Source: an uncultured Alphaproteobacteria bacterium (lineage in GTDB: Bacteria; Pseudomonadota; Alphaproteobacteria; Rhodobacterales; Rhodobacteraceae). From it: a stretch of DNA of 32,877 nucleotides. Under the pieces are notes generated by a model, which searched no databases, was not told the DNA's origin, and saw only the letters and a list, made by a program, of their open reading frames with translations. This document shows, piece by piece, positions 24,525-32,877 of the stretch; position 1 is the stretch's first letter; each line of letters begins with the position of its first letter. The stretch lies in the NCBI GenBank assembly GCA_913031285.1, contig CAJWEI010000039.1:1-32877 (forward strand), given 5' to 3'. A program made the position numbers and the translations under genes.

Positions 24525-25471
24525 TGCCACATCTTGTAATTGCAGGTAAACTGCACCCTTCAGGTTTAAACTTATTGAATAAAGCCGATGCAATTACTTT
24601 TGATTACGTCCCCGATATTGATGAGACGTCATATCTAGAATTTCTACCCAAAGCGGACGGGCTCGTTATTCGAACACAGCGTTTGACAGCCCAGCATATC
24701 GCAACCGCACCAAATCTTAAGGTCGTTTCACGCCACGGTGTAGGATATGATGCAATTGATGAGTTTGCACTAAAGATGCGGAATATCCCACTGACTATTG
24801 TCGGAGATGTCAATTCACGCACCGTTGCCGAGCATACTATGATGCTGCTCCTCGCCGCTTCTAGATGCCTCGTGAAATCTGTTAACGCACTGCGTGAAGG
24901 AGATTGGGCACAACGCAATTCTTTTGAACCAAAAGAAGTCTTTGGAAAAACACTTCTGATTATCGGATATGGCCGGATCGGCCAGCATCTTTCGGCGCTG
25001 GCACAAGCCTTTGGAATTAAAGTCTTGGCCTATGATCCGTTTTTGAGCGACGGTGCATTTGACGGCGTGACACGCGTGGGATCTATTACCGAGGCTCTAG
25101 ATAAAACTGATTTTGTTTCTTTACATATTCCAAAAACCGACGGTGTCATCATTGGCGCACCAGAACTTGACATGCTGCCACGTCATGCAGTGATTATAAA
25201 TACAGCTCGCGGCGGAATAATAGACGAACCCGCTCTCATCGAGCGCTTAAAACAAAATAAGATTGGCGCAGTTGGGCTTGATGTCTTAGCCGATGAGCCA
25301 CCTGACAGTGATAATCCTATGTTCCAATTCGACAACGTAATTATTACACCACATTCAGCCGGTTTGACCGAAGAATGTGCCGAAAGAATGGCATTAGTTT
25401 CCATCCAAAATATACTTGATTATTTCAATGGTAATCTTGAACCATCTTTGGTCGTCAACGGGATTTCATAA
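24524..25471 (+). CDS. D-isomer-specific 2-hydroxyacid dehydrogenase (phosphoglycerate dehydrogenase-like)
   Basis: This 315-residue NAD(P)-dependent oxidoreductase has the flavodoxin-like substrate domain split around a Rossmann domain with IIGYGRIGQHL. The catalytic triad is visible as R in NTARGG, E in LADEPP and H in ITPHSAG. VAEHTMMLLLAASR is the usual linker helix. It lacks the C-terminal ACT-type regulatory domain of biosynthetic SerA, so a catabolic role, for example on a hydroxypyruvate- or glycerate-like compound, is more likely than serine synthesis. Its ATG overlaps the aldolase stop by one base, so it is probably co-translated and may act on an aldolase product or substrate. That link is inferred from position. 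Confidence 0.85.
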   Translation: MPHLVIAGKLHPSGLNLLNKADAITFDYVPDIDETSYLEFLPKADGLVIRTQRLTAQHIATAPNLKVVSRHGVGYDAIDEFALKMRNIPLTIVGDVNSRTVAEHTMMLLLAASRCLVKSVNALREGDWAQRNSFEPKEVFGKTLLIIGYGRIGQHLSALAQAFGIKVLAYDPFLSDGAFDGVTRVGSITEALDKTDFVSLHIPKTDGVIIGAPELDMLPRHAVIINTARGGIIDEPALIERLKQNKIGAVGLDVLADEPPDSDNPMFQFDNVIITPHSAGLTEECAERMALVSIQNILDYFNGNLEPSLVVNGIS

Positions 25472-25481
25472 AGGGAAAATC

Positions 25482-26594
25482 ATGAAAGTTGGTCTTATCG
25501 GTTCGGGATTCATGGGTCAGGCACATGTTTTTGGTTTTGCAACAGCCCAGCGCGTGTTTAATATGCCGATAACGTTTGAAATGACCACCATGGCGGACGC
25601 CAATCTAGCAATGGCCGAGAGAGCAAAAGAGGCTTTTGGATTCTCTAAGGCAACTGGAGATTGGCGTGACTTAATCAATGACCCAGATATTGATATCATC
25701 GACATAACTGCACCAAATGCCCTACACAAGGAAATGGCGCTAGCAGCTATCGCAGCAGGAAAACATGTCTATTGTGAAAAACCGCTCGCTGTTCTTGCCA
25801 CTGATGCTTTAGAAATGGCCAAAGCCGCCGAAGCGGCAGGCGTAAAAACTCAAGTAGGCTTTAACTATTTGATGAACCCGATGCTCTCTCTTGCCCGCGA
25901 GATGATTGCAAGTGGAAAACTTGGCGAGATATATTCATACCGCGGCGTGCATGCTGAAGATTATATGGCTGACCCAAATGGACCTTTTACCTTTCGACAC
26001 GATCCCGCCGGCGGCGGTGCGTTGGCAGACATTGGTAGCCACGCCCTTGCGACAGCAGAATATCTGCTGGGCCCAATCGTTCAAGTCATGGGACAAAGCA
26101 AAACGCTAATTCCAAGGCGCAGAGACAGATATGGTGATATGCGTGATGTGACGGTTGATGATGTGACGCATTGCTTTGCTGAATTTTCTAATGGCGCCAC
26201 TGGCAGCGTTGAGGCCAACTGGTGCGCAACTGGAAGAACCATGCAGCATGATTTTGAGGTCTATGGATCAAAAGGATCATTATATTTCTCACAAGAACGC
26301 TTTAACGAACTTTATTATTTCAATGGATCAGACACCGCAGGGTTGCGTGGATTTCGCCGGATTGAAGCCGGGCCAGATCATCCACCATATGGCAATTTCT
26401 GCGTAGCACCAGGCCATCAAATTGGCTTTAACGATCTAAAGGCAATCGAAATTAACGGTTTTGCAAATGCGATTGCCGGCAACATCAGTGAGCCGTTCAA
26501 TTTCCGGGCTGGTTGGCGCATTCAAAGTCTTGTTGAGGCAATACAGAAATCTTCTACAGAAAATATATGGGTAGATACAGAGGTCATGGCATGA
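25482..26594 (+). CDS. Gfo/Idh/MocA-family oxidoreductase (sugar/inositol dehydrogenase-like)
   Basis: This 370-residue NAD(P)-dependent dehydrogenase starts with the Rossmann motif LIGSGFMGQAH. The catalytic lysine lies in CEKPL, and the GGGALADIGSHALATAEYLLG segment supplies the family's Asp/His pair. The start is ATG 25482, with GGGAAAA about three bases upstream. A longer open frame reaches back into the previous gene. The gap from the hydroxyacid dehydrogenase is 10 bases, and the stop overlaps the iolB start (ATGA). Members of this family include inositol 2-dehydrogenases (IolG), scyllo-inositol dehydrogenases and other polyol dehydrogenases. The setting fits inositol or an inositol-like polyol, but the exact substrate cannot be read off. 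Confidence 0.83.
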   Translation: MKVGLIGSGFMGQAHVFGFATAQRVFNMPITFEMTTMADANLAMAERAKEAFGFSKATGDWRDLINDPDIDIIDITAPNALHKEMALAAIAAGKHVYCEKPLAVLATDALEMAKAAEAAGVKTQVGFNYLMNPMLSLAREMIASGKLGEIYSYRGVHAEDYMADPNGPFTFRHDPAGGGALADIGSHALATAEYLLGPIVQVMGQSKTLIPRRRDRYGDMRDVTVDDVTHCFAEFSNGATGSVEANWCATGRTMQHDFEVYGSKGSLYFSQERFNELYYFNGSDTAGLRGFRRIEAGPDHPPYGNFCVAPGHQIGFNDLKAIEINGFANAIAGNISEPFNFRAGWRIQSLVEAIQKSSTENIWVDTEVMA

Positions 26595-27406
26595 GCAAGT
26601 TACATATAAAACCATCAAGTCAACGAGGTAAAGTGTTTGATGTAACTCCTAAATCAGCCAATTGGTCTTATGTCGGCTTTGGTCTTTATAAGTTGAACGC
26701 GGGCGAAAAAGTGTCTGAAAATACTCAATCCACCGAGGTAATTCTTGTCTTAATTGAGGGCAAGGTAAACCTTCAAGCTGGTACTCAGGACTTTGGCGAA
26801 ATGGGTGAACGCATATCAGTGTTTGAAAAAACACCACCTTACGCTGTCTATGTGCCAAGCAAAACGGATTGGAGCGCAACAGCCACGACCGACTGCATCC
26901 TCGCAGTTTGCACCGCACCAGACACAGGCGCATACCCCATCACCAAGCTTGGACCTGAAGGAATAGAAACGTCAAAACGCGGCAAGGGAGCAAATACTCG
27001 CTACATCAACAACATCGCAATGGAAGATCGCGATGTTGCGAGCAGCCTTCTTGTTACAGAAGTCTTTACGCCAGCTGGCAACTGGTCATCCTATCCGTCA
27101 CATCGTCATGATGTGGATGATTATCCCAACATTACATATCTGGAAGAGACTTATTATCATCGCTTGAACCCAGGACAAGGGTTTGGGTTTCAACGCGTTT
27201 ACACAGAGGACTGCGACCTAGATGAAAGTATGGCAGTCAAAGATGGAGACGTTGTGCTTGTGCCAAAAGGGCATCATCCCTGTGCAACACCTTATGGCTA
27301 TGAAATGTACTATCTCAACGTCATGGCAGGACCGCTTCGAAAGTGGTGTTTCATAAATGATCCAGATCATGGTTGGATCTATCAACGTGATTTAAAGGAA
27401 GGGTGA
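26591..27406 (+). CDS. iolB: 5-deoxy-glucuronate isomerase
   Basis: IolB isomerises 5-deoxy-glucuronate to 2-deoxy-5-keto-gluconate in inositol catabolism. The 271-residue protein is a two-cupin (KduI/IolB) fold. The metal-binding SSYPSHRHDVDDYP, ETYYHRLNPGQGFGFQRVY and VLVPKGHHPCATPYGYEMYYLNVMAG segments are strongly conserved. The start is ATG 26591, overlapping the stop of the preceding oxidoreductase (ATGA). A longer frame to 26567 adds eight residues of no family value. A 13-base inverted repeat (AAGGGT-G-ACCCTT, 27399-27411) straddles its stop codon and the ribosome site of the next gene; this could be coincidence. Confidence 0.92.
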   Translation: MSKLHIKPSSQRGKVFDVTPKSANWSYVGFGLYKLNAGEKVSENTQSTEVILVLIEGKVNLQAGTQDFGEMGERISVFEKTPPYAVYVPSKTDWSATATTDCILAVCTAPDTGAYPITKLGPEGIETSKRGKGANTRYINNIAMEDRDVASSLLVTEVFTPAGNWSSYPSHRHDVDDYPNITYLEETYYHRLNPGQGFGFQRVYTEDCDLDESMAVKDGDVVLVPKGHHPCATPYGYEMYYLNVMAGPLRKWCFINDPDHGWIYQRDLKEG

Positions 27407-27413
27407 CCCTTTT

Positions 27414-28589
27414 ATGGAAATTGCGAATTTATCTGATTATAGCGACGGAAAACGTCGACTAAGACTTGGCTTAGTCGGAGGCGGTACTGGCTTAATAGGG
27501 GCAATTCATGCCAATGGGGCGCGTCTATCGAACCGGTGGGACGTGGTTGCCGGAGCTCTCTCATCAAATCCAGAAACTGCTAAATCTGCTGGTCAAAAAT
27601 GGCATTTTGATCCAGATCGTTGCTATTTAGATTATGCACAAATGGCAAGTAAAGAAGCAGGGCGACCTGATGGCATCGACGCTGTTGCGATTGTGACACC
27701 TAACCACTTACACGCACCTGTGGCTATAGAGTTTATGAAACACGGCATTGATATAATTTGTGATAAACCCGTCACTTCACAGCTCGAGGAAGTAGCTGAA
27801 TTGACCGCCGCACAAAAAAGATCAGGAGTTTTTTTTGGGGTCACCTATGCATATGCCAGCCATCCAATGGTTAGACAGGCAAGGGAAATGGTGCTTTCAG
27901 AAGATCTGGGAGATATTCGCCAAGTTCATGTAGAATACTTTCAAGACTGGGCAATTGATCTAACAGATGAAGAAGCCAATGCACCTTGGAGGCTTGATCG
28001 TGAAAAGTCAGGCCCAAGCTTTACTGTCGCAGATATCGGTACCCATGCCGAACATCTTACAAGCTTTGTTACAGGGCGCCAGATAGAATCCGTTCGGGCA
28101 GATTTTCTTGTCACAGGCTCCCCAAAACCACTTGAGGACACTGCGTTTATGCATATTCGGCTTACAGGAAGCATACCGGGAACATTAATGGTTAGCCAGT
28201 CAATGGCAGGAAGCCATTGCGGATTGCGGCTTCGTGTTAGCGGGACCAAAGCGACGATCGAGTGGTTACAGGAAAAACCAGAAATCATATCTTTTCGGAA
28301 AGTTGGCGAACCTGAGAAACTTCTGTCCCGCGGCCACGGTGCAGGAATATACCGCTCTGCCGAAAAGCTTGTGCGCATGCCGCGGGGCCATCCAGAAGCG
28401 CTAAGCGATGCATGGGCCAACCTGTATCAGGAATTTTGTATTTCAATTCAAGCAAGACGGGAAGGTGAACAAGTGCCAGAAGGATTAATCGAACCACCAA
28501 CATTAGCGCACGGTCTACAAAGCATGAAATTTATTAATGCTGCTGTGAAGTCTTCTAAAGAAAACCAATGGGTTTATTTAGAAGACTGA
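27414..28589 (+). CDS. second Gfo/Idh/MocA-family oxidoreductase
   Basis: This 391-residue NAD(P)-dependent dehydrogenase has the Rossmann motif LVGGGTGLIGAIH, a catalytic lysine in CDKPV, and FTVADIGTHAEHLTSFVTG as the Asp/His active-site segment. It differs clearly from the oxidoreductase encoded just before iolB (for example CDKPV against CEKPL, and a longer N terminus), so it is no recent duplicate. It closes the operon. GGAAGG lies about 11 bases before the ATG. Two dehydrogenases of one family around iolB suggest either entry of two inositol isomers or a sequential oxidation. Which is the inositol 2-dehydrogenase is not clear. Confidence 0.83.
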   Translation: MEIANLSDYSDGKRRLRLGLVGGGTGLIGAIHANGARLSNRWDVVAGALSSNPETAKSAGQKWHFDPDRCYLDYAQMASKEAGRPDGIDAVAIVTPNHLHAPVAIEFMKHGIDIICDKPVTSQLEEVAELTAAQKRSGVFFGVTYAYASHPMVRQAREMVLSEDLGDIRQVHVEYFQDWAIDLTDEEANAPWRLDREKSGPSFTVADIGTHAEHLTSFVTGRQIESVRADFLVTGSPKPLEDTAFMHIRLTGSIPGTLMVSQSMAGSHCGLRLRVSGTKATIEWLQEKPEIISFRKVGEPEKLLSRGHGAGIYRSAEKLVRMPRGHPEALSDAWANLYQEFCISIQARREGEQVPEGLIEPPTLAHGLQSMKFINAAVKSSKENQWVYLED

Positions 28590-28621
28590 AAAATGCACCA
28601 AAACTTATTCTTGAGAGAAAT

Positions 28622-28645
28622 AAAAACGGGGCGACAGCCCCGCTA
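28622..28645 (-). terminator. intrinsic terminator of the aldehyde dehydrogenase gene
   Basis: CGGGGC (28627-28632) and GCCCCG (28637-28642) form a perfect GC-rich stem with a four-base loop. On the minus strand it is followed by five U (complement of 28622-28626), then AUUU, the standard layout of a factor-independent terminator, 27 bases past the aldehyde dehydrogenase stop. The convergent plus-strand operon may use the same hairpin, although its downstream U content is low. Confidence 0.85.
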
Positions 28646-28669
28646 TTGTCTAAATTCTTCAAGGTGGCT

Positions 28670-30106
28670 TCAGGAGCTCCAGCCAGAAACTGATTTTACT
28701 TCAAGGAAATCTTCAATTCCCCACCTACCACCTTCGCGGCCATTACCGGACTGCTTCATTCCGCCAAAGGGCGCTCCTGCTCCGCGAGATTGCCCGTTCA
28801 TTTCAACCATCCCAGAACGTAAAGCGCGTGCAAGTCTGTTCGCTTTCTCACCATCCTGCGTCTGGACGTAGTTGGTCAATCCATAAACAGTATCGTTTGC
28901 CATGGCGATTGCTTCTTCCTCGGTGTCAAACGGAATGATTGATAGGACTGGCCCGAAAATTTCTTCGCGTGCAATTGTCATACCATGCTTCACGTCGGCA
29001 AAAACCGTTGGCTTAACATAAAACCCGCAGTCCATTCCCTCTGGACGACCTGTTCCACCTGCAACAACGCGTGCGCCTTCATCGATACCCTTTTGGATCA
29101 AGGCCTGAATTTTATTGAATTGAACTTCATTTACCACTGGTCCAATGTGTCGACCATTTTCAGAGGCCGCGCCAATCGAAACAACTTTCGCAGCAGCTGC
29201 TGCCGTTGCCACCGCCTGATCATAGATAGAGCGTTCGACAAGCATTCTTGTAGGTGCATTGCACGACTGACCAGTATTATTCATACAATGCAAGACACCA
29301 CGCTTTATCGCTTTTTCATCTGCATCGGCAAAGACGATGTTCGCGCCCTTGCCACCTAATTCCAGATGAACTTTTTTGAGTGTATCAGCCGCATTTTTTG
29401 ATATTGCAGTTCCAGCGCGCGTGGAGCCGGTAAAGCTTACCATATCTATGTCTTTGTGGCCCGACAGCTGTGTGCCAACGCCGGCACCGTCCCCGTTTAC
29501 AAGATTAAATACACCGGGCGGAAAACCAGCTTCATCAATCATTTCGGCAAAAATCAATGCGTTAAGTGGGCTTTCTTCGGAAGGTTTTAAAACCATTGTA
29601 CAGCCTGCAATTACTGCAGCTCCCACTTTTAGAGTCACTTGATTCATGGGCCAATTCCAAGGCGTAATCAATGCACAGACGCCAACGGGTTCATGAATAA
29701 TCCGATCGTTTGGCGCATGATCGCCCAAGGGAGCGACAAAGCCCAACCCTTTTGCGGCTCTTACAAAGTTCTTTAGATGGCCAAGGCCTGCATTAACTTG
29801 CTGAGTTCGCGCCATATCAATAGGTGCGCCCATTTCAAGGCTCATAGCCTGCGCTAGGTCTTCAATCCGGGTTTCGTAAATCTTAACCAGCTTTTCAACC
29901 AAAGCCAAACGGTCCTCAAGGGGCGTAACCATCCAAGGAAGGAAAGCCGCCTTCGCAGCAGCAACAGCAGCCTCTGTATCACTTTGGCCGCCAAGTACAA
30001 TTACCGCAACTGGTTCTTCTGTAGAGGGATTTACGACATTATAATCACGCCCATCAATCGAATTAACCCATCGACCATTTATATAGAACTGACGTTTTTC
30101 AATCAT
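28670..30106 (-). CDS. NAD(P)-dependent aldehyde dehydrogenase
   Basis: This 478-residue enzyme of the ALDH superfamily oxidises an aldehyde to the carboxylic acid. The cofactor region reads TPWNWPMNQ, then KPSEESPLNAL and the FTGSTRAG loop. The general base is the Glu of LELGGKGANIVF, and the nucleophile is the Cys of GQSCNAPTR. EEIFGPVLSIIPF and the final GGMKQSGNGREGG close the fold. It does not look like the CoA-acylating methylmalonate/malonate-semialdehyde dehydrogenase (IolA), so it does not complete the inositol route. It is a single-gene unit, convergent with the iolB operon and ended by a strong terminator. Substrate unknown. Confidence 0.88.
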   Translation of the reverse strand: MIEKRQFYINGRWVNSIDGRDYNVVNPSTEEPVAVIVLGGQSDTEAAVAAAKAAFLPWMVTPLEDRLALVEKLVKIYETRIEDLAQAMSLEMGAPIDMARTQQVNAGLGHLKNFVRAAKGLGFVAPLGDHAPNDRIIHEPVGVCALITPWNWPMNQVTLKVGAAVIAGCTMVLKPSEESPLNALIFAEMIDEAGFPPGVFNLVNGDGAGVGTQLSGHKDIDMVSFTGSTRAGTAISKNAADTLKKVHLELGGKGANIVFADADEKAIKRGVLHCMNNTGQSCNAPTRMLVERSIYDQAVATAAAAAKVVSIGAASENGRHIGPVVNEVQFNKIQALIQKGIDEGARVVAGGTGRPEGMDCGFYVKPTVFADVKHGMTIAREEIFGPVLSIIPFDTEEEAIAMANDTVYGLTNYVQTQDGEKANRLARALRSGMVEMNGQSRGAGAPFGGMKQSGNGREGGRWGIEDFLEVKSVSGWSS

Positions 30107-30668
30107 GTATACCTCTTTTCTTTATCTTAAATATCTGCATATCAACTACAGAAAAGCTTGTGCCAGTGAAATCCACTTTGTGTATTGGTTATTAAACCTC
30201 TAAAAGCAGGGAAAACAAGGGGTGAGAAAAACTTTGAGCGAAGCACCTCACTGCATTATACAATAAGTCAGCGGTTTAGAAAAAATGTTCTTATTGTAAA
30301 TGCTTGCTCTCATAGATAGTATAAATCCATCAAACTAACAAAAAGATATAAGCCACTATCAATTACTTAGTCCTCAAGATACTTTAGTTTCTGACAGTTA
30401 TCAGCCTACAAAATATCTACAGAGCCAGCTGATAGAGAGCGTGCCAATACAAATTGCACCCAATTCTAAATCTAGAAGAAATTTTTGCAAAAGGCAGTCT
30501 TAGTATTCATGCTAAAACATCAGAGCTTTTTAATTCTAGAATTGCGTTGGACCTGAAGCTGTCAGTAACGTCCCAACGTCGCCATTTTTTGAGTCAAAGC
30601 GGACTTGAGACAGTATTTCAAATCGGCAAAAATGGTTTCCATGGTCTTCATGAATATATCCCCGAATA
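30107..30668. other. 562-base stretch without a convincing gene
   Basis: Between the aldehyde dehydrogenase start and the pnp hairpin I see no recognisable gene, tRNA or known RNA. The left part should contain the aldehyde dehydrogenase promoter. On the plus strand a frame opens at a TTG (30454) and runs for 71 codons to 30669, but it has no ribosome-binding site and no family resemblance. It is not called as a gene, although a decayed gene or small RNA cannot be excluded. Confidence 0.5.
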
Positions 30669-30699
30669 GATGAACCGCGCCTAATGGGCGCGGTTCATC
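30669..30699 (-). terminator. GC-rich hairpin downstream of pnp
   Basis: GATGAACCGCGCC (30669-30681) and its exact reverse complement (30687-30699) form a 13-bp stem with a five-base loop, 23 bases past the pnp stop. It is positioned as the pnp terminator or 3'-end stabiliser. The sequence after it on the minus strand is not U-rich, so the mechanism is uncertain. Confidence 0.6.
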
Positions 30700-30722
30700 A
30701 TCCAATTTAAAGACGAAAAAGA

Positions 30723-32861
30723 TTAGGATGACTCTTCTTTGCCTTCTACTTTAATTTCCTCACCGGTAGCTTGATCAACCATTTTCATTGCCAGACGTAC
30801 TTTTCCACGATCATCAAACCCAAGAAGTTTTACTTTGACATCTTGGCCTTCTTTAAGAACATCCGATGGATGATTTAGACGACGGTTTTCAATCTGACTG
30901 ACATGCACCAAACCATCACGCTTTCCAAAGAAATTCACGAATGCCCCAAAATCAACAATCTTCACAACTTTACCATCGTAAATTTGGTTTACCTCAGGTT
31001 CAGCAACAATCGAGTAAATCATGTCGTAGGCTTTTTTGATCGACTCTCCATCAGGAGACGCAATCTTAATTACGCCGTCGTCGTTAATGTCTACTTTTGC
31101 GCCAGACGTTTCAACAATCTCGCGGATGACTTTACCGCCAGAACCGATTACTTCGCGAATTTTATCCGTTGGGACAGTCATTGTTTCTATGCGCGGTGCG
31201 TGGATACTAAATTCGCTAGCCTCGGTAAGGGCTTTCGACATTTCATTCAAAATATGCATCCGACCATCTTTTGCTTGAGCCAAGGCCTTTTTCATAATTT
31301 CAGGTGTGATACCTGCAATTTTGATATCCATTTGCAAAGATGTTATGCCATTTTCTGTTCCAGCTACTTTGAAATCCATATCACCGAGGTGGTCTTCATC
31401 TCCGAGAATATCTGTCAAAATGGCAAAATCACCACTGTCTTCCATGATTAGGCCCATTGCAACGCCTGCCACTGGAGACTTCAATGGAACGCCAGCATCC
31501 ATCATGGACAGTGACCCACCACAGACTGAAGCCATAGAGGACGATCCATTTGATTCCGTAATTTCAGAAACAACTCTGACTGTGTAAGGAAAATCGGTTG
31601 GAGCAGGAAGCACTGCCTGCAGAGCACGCCAAGCCAGCTTACCATGGCCAACTTCGCGACGACCTGGAGGGCCAACACGACCAGCTTCTCCAACCGAATA
31701 GGGAGGAAAGTTATAATGAAGTAAAAAATTACTTCTCGAGTTGCTGTGCAAAGCATCTATAATTTGCTCGTCGTCACCCGTTCCAAGCGTCGTTATAACC
31801 AAAGCCTGAGTTTCACCTCTAGTAAACAAGGACGAACCATGCGTTCTTGGAAGCATGCCAGTTTCAGATACAATGGATCGCACCTCTGTTGTAGTGCGAC
31901 CATCAATCCGTTTGCCGCCGTGAACAACATCACCGCGCAAAATTCCGGCTTCTAGCTTTTTCATAGCAGAACTTAAATTTGTATCCGCAAGTTGCTCTTC
32001 GCTCAGACTATCCTTGATTTTAGTGCGCGCCGCTGACACTGCTGTGGTGCGCTCTTGCTTGTCTGCAACTGCAAATGCCGCGCGCATATCTGCTTCGCCT
32101 GCAGTGGATACAACTTTATAAAGGTCTGAATAATCAGGTGCATCATAAATAAAAGGTTCTTTTGCTGCATCTTCTGCCAAATCAATTATGAGATCAATTA
32201 CTGGCTGAATTTGTTGATGTGCAAATGTAACAGCATTCAACATCTCTTCTTCACTTAATTCATAAGCTTCAGATTCAACCATCATCACGGCGTCTTTTGT
32301 ACCCGCCACAACGAGGTCAAGTCTTTGCTCGGGATCAAGACGCAAGTTATCCATTTCGTCCACGCTTGGATTAAGGACATATTCTCCATTCGAGAAGCCA
32401 ACACGGCAGCCAGCGATCGGTCCCATGAATGGTACGCCAGAAATTGTCAGAGCAGCCGAAGCAGCAATCATGGCAACGACGTCGGGGTCATTTACGAGAT
32501 CATGGCTTAAAACCGTGCACATCACCAAAACTTCGTGCTTGAAGCCATCCACAAAAAGAGGGCGAATTGGCCGGTCTATCAAGCGTGCTGTTAGTGTTTC
32601 TTTCTCAGAAGGACGAGCTTCGCGTTTAAAAAATCCACCAGGGATTTTTCCTGCTGCGTAATATTTTTCTTGGTAGTGAACAGTTAAAGGGAAAAACCCT
32701 TGTCCGAGTTTTTCCTCTTTGGCAAACGTAACGTTCGCCATGACTGTGGTTTCCCCCAAAGTCGCTATGACCGATCCATCGGCCTGGCGAGCTACTTTTC
32801 CCGTTTCTAAAGTAAGGGTGTCTTCACCCCATTGCATTGATTTCTTCATTACATCAAACAT
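30723..32861 (-). CDS. pnp: polynucleotide phosphorylase
   Basis: PNPase degrades RNA 3' to 5' by phosphorolysis, usually as a trimer and often within the degradosome. The 712-residue protein is full length. It has a first RNase PH domain ([24 protein letters not shown]), an all-helical linker and a second, catalytic RNase PH domain. That second domain includes [23 protein letters not shown] and the [15 protein letters not shown] aspartates. A KH domain ([15 protein letters not shown]) and a C-terminal S1 domain ([27 protein letters not shown]) follow. The ATG is preceded by AGGAAA. The sequence is very close to Rhodobacterales PNPases as I know them, which helps place the organism. In relatives it follows rpsO, which would lie beyond the right edge. 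Confidence 0.97.
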   Translation of the reverse strand: MFDVMKKSMQWGEDTLTLETGKVARQADGSVIATLGETTVMANVTFAKEEKLGQGFFPLTVHYQEKYYAAGKIPGGFFKREARPSEKETLTARLIDRPIRPLFVDGFKHEVLVMCTVLSHDLVNDPDVVAMIAASAALTISGVPFMGPIAGCRVGFSNGEYVLNPSVDEMDNLRLDPEQRLDLVVAGTKDAVMMVESEAYELSEEEMLNAVTFAHQQIQPVIDLIIDLAEDAAKEPFIYDAPDYSDLYKVVSTAGEADMRAAFAVADKQERTTAVSAARTKIKDSLSEEQLADTNLSSAMKKLEAGILRGDVVHGGKRIDGRTTTEVRSIVSETGMLPRTHGSSLFTRGETQALVITTLGTGDDEQIIDALHSNSRSNFLLHYNFPPYSVGEAGRVGPPGRREVGHGKLAWRALQAVLPAPTDFPYTVRVVSEITESNGSSSMASVCGGSLSMMDAGVPLKSPVAGVAMGLIMEDSGDFAILTDILGDEDHLGDMDFKVAGTENGITSLQMDIKIAGITPEIMKKALAQAKDGRMHILNEMSKALTEASEFSIHAPRIETMTVPTDKIREVIGSGGKVIREIVETSGAKVDINDDGVIKIASPDGESIKKAYDMIYSIVAEPEVNQIYDGKVVKIVDFGAFVNFFGKRDGLVHVSQIENRRLNHPSDVLKEGQDVKVKLLGFDDRGKVRLAMKMVDQATGEEIKVEGKEESS

Positions 32862-32877
32862 CTAAGTTTCCTAATTC

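Noticed and set aside
27941-28420. 159-codon minus-strand frame inside the second Gfo/Idh/MocA gene
   Set aside because: Antisense shadow of a clear coding sequence, with no ribosome-binding site or recognisable domain.
28670-30106. Aldehyde dehydrogenase as IolA or as formaldehyde dehydrogenase for the demethylase
   Set aside because: The sequence resembles general NAD(P)-dependent aldehyde dehydrogenases, not CoA-acylating IolA or glutathione-dependent formaldehyde dehydrogenase. It also lies far from the oxygenase operon.
30454-30669. 71-codon plus-strand frame as a small gene
   Set aside because: TTG start without a ribosome site, no recognisable domain, and the stop coincides with the pnp hairpin; support is too weak to call.

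Overview
The window looks like chromosomal DNA of an AT-rich alphaproteobacterium, most likely a low-GC pelagic Rhodobacterales (roseobacter-type) organism. This rests on the close resemblance, from memory, of the polynucleotide phosphorylase, the xanthine dehydrogenase subunits, DnaE and the phenylacetate enzymes to Rhodobacterales proteins. No phage, plasmid, insertion sequence, CRISPR, tRNA or rRNA signal was found.

Layout. (1) 1-1482, minus: start of a phenylacetate degradation operon, a thiolase (paaJ) followed by paaA, which runs off the left edge. (2) 1704-10057, minus: eight tightly packed genes. In transcription order they are a stand-alone Rieske [2Fe-2S] protein, a Rieske-oxygenase catalytic chain that has lost its own Rieske domain, a glutathione-S-transferase-like protein, an amidohydrolase of the 8-oxoguanine/guanine deaminase type, and a BMP-family (purine/nucleoside) ABC importer made of a binding protein, a double ATPase and two permeases. 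(3) 10248-15136, minus: xdhA-xdhB-xdhC for xanthine dehydrogenase, ending in a small degenerate acylphosphatase-like gene. (4) 15354-20683, plus: housekeeping dnaE and glutamine-dependent nadE. (5) 20758-30106: an inositol-type carbohydrate cluster. iolD-iolE run left. An operon of HpcH/HpaI aldolase, D-2-hydroxyacid dehydrogenase, Gfo/Idh/MocA oxidoreductase, iolB and a second Gfo/Idh/MocA oxidoreductase runs right. The two face a shared control region with a perfect LacI-type operator. A convergent aldehyde dehydrogenase follows. (6) 30723-32861, minus: pnp.

The most interesting part is the Rieske - catalytic chain - GST trio at 7801-10057. It mirrors the unusual NdmC/NdmD/NdmE purine-alkaloid N7-demethylase of Pseudomonas putida CBB5, where the catalytic subunit lacks a Rieske cluster, a partner supplies it, and a GST-like protein holds the complex together. 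Here the Rieske unit is a separate small polypeptide rather than part of a reductase. The trio is joined by 4-base start/stop overlaps to a purine-deaminase-type amidohydrolase, followed by a purine-type importer, and lies next to a xanthine dehydrogenase whose active-site residues are intact. A sensible reading is uptake of a modified purine, oxidative demethylation or hydroxylation, deamination, and oxidation to urate. The exact substrate and the electron-donating reductase are not visible in the window.

The inositol-type cluster has iolD, iolE and iolB but no kinase (iolC), no classical iolJ aldolase and no iolA. The co-transcribed HpaI-type aldolase and hydroxyacid dehydrogenase suggest a variant route or a different inositol-like substrate.
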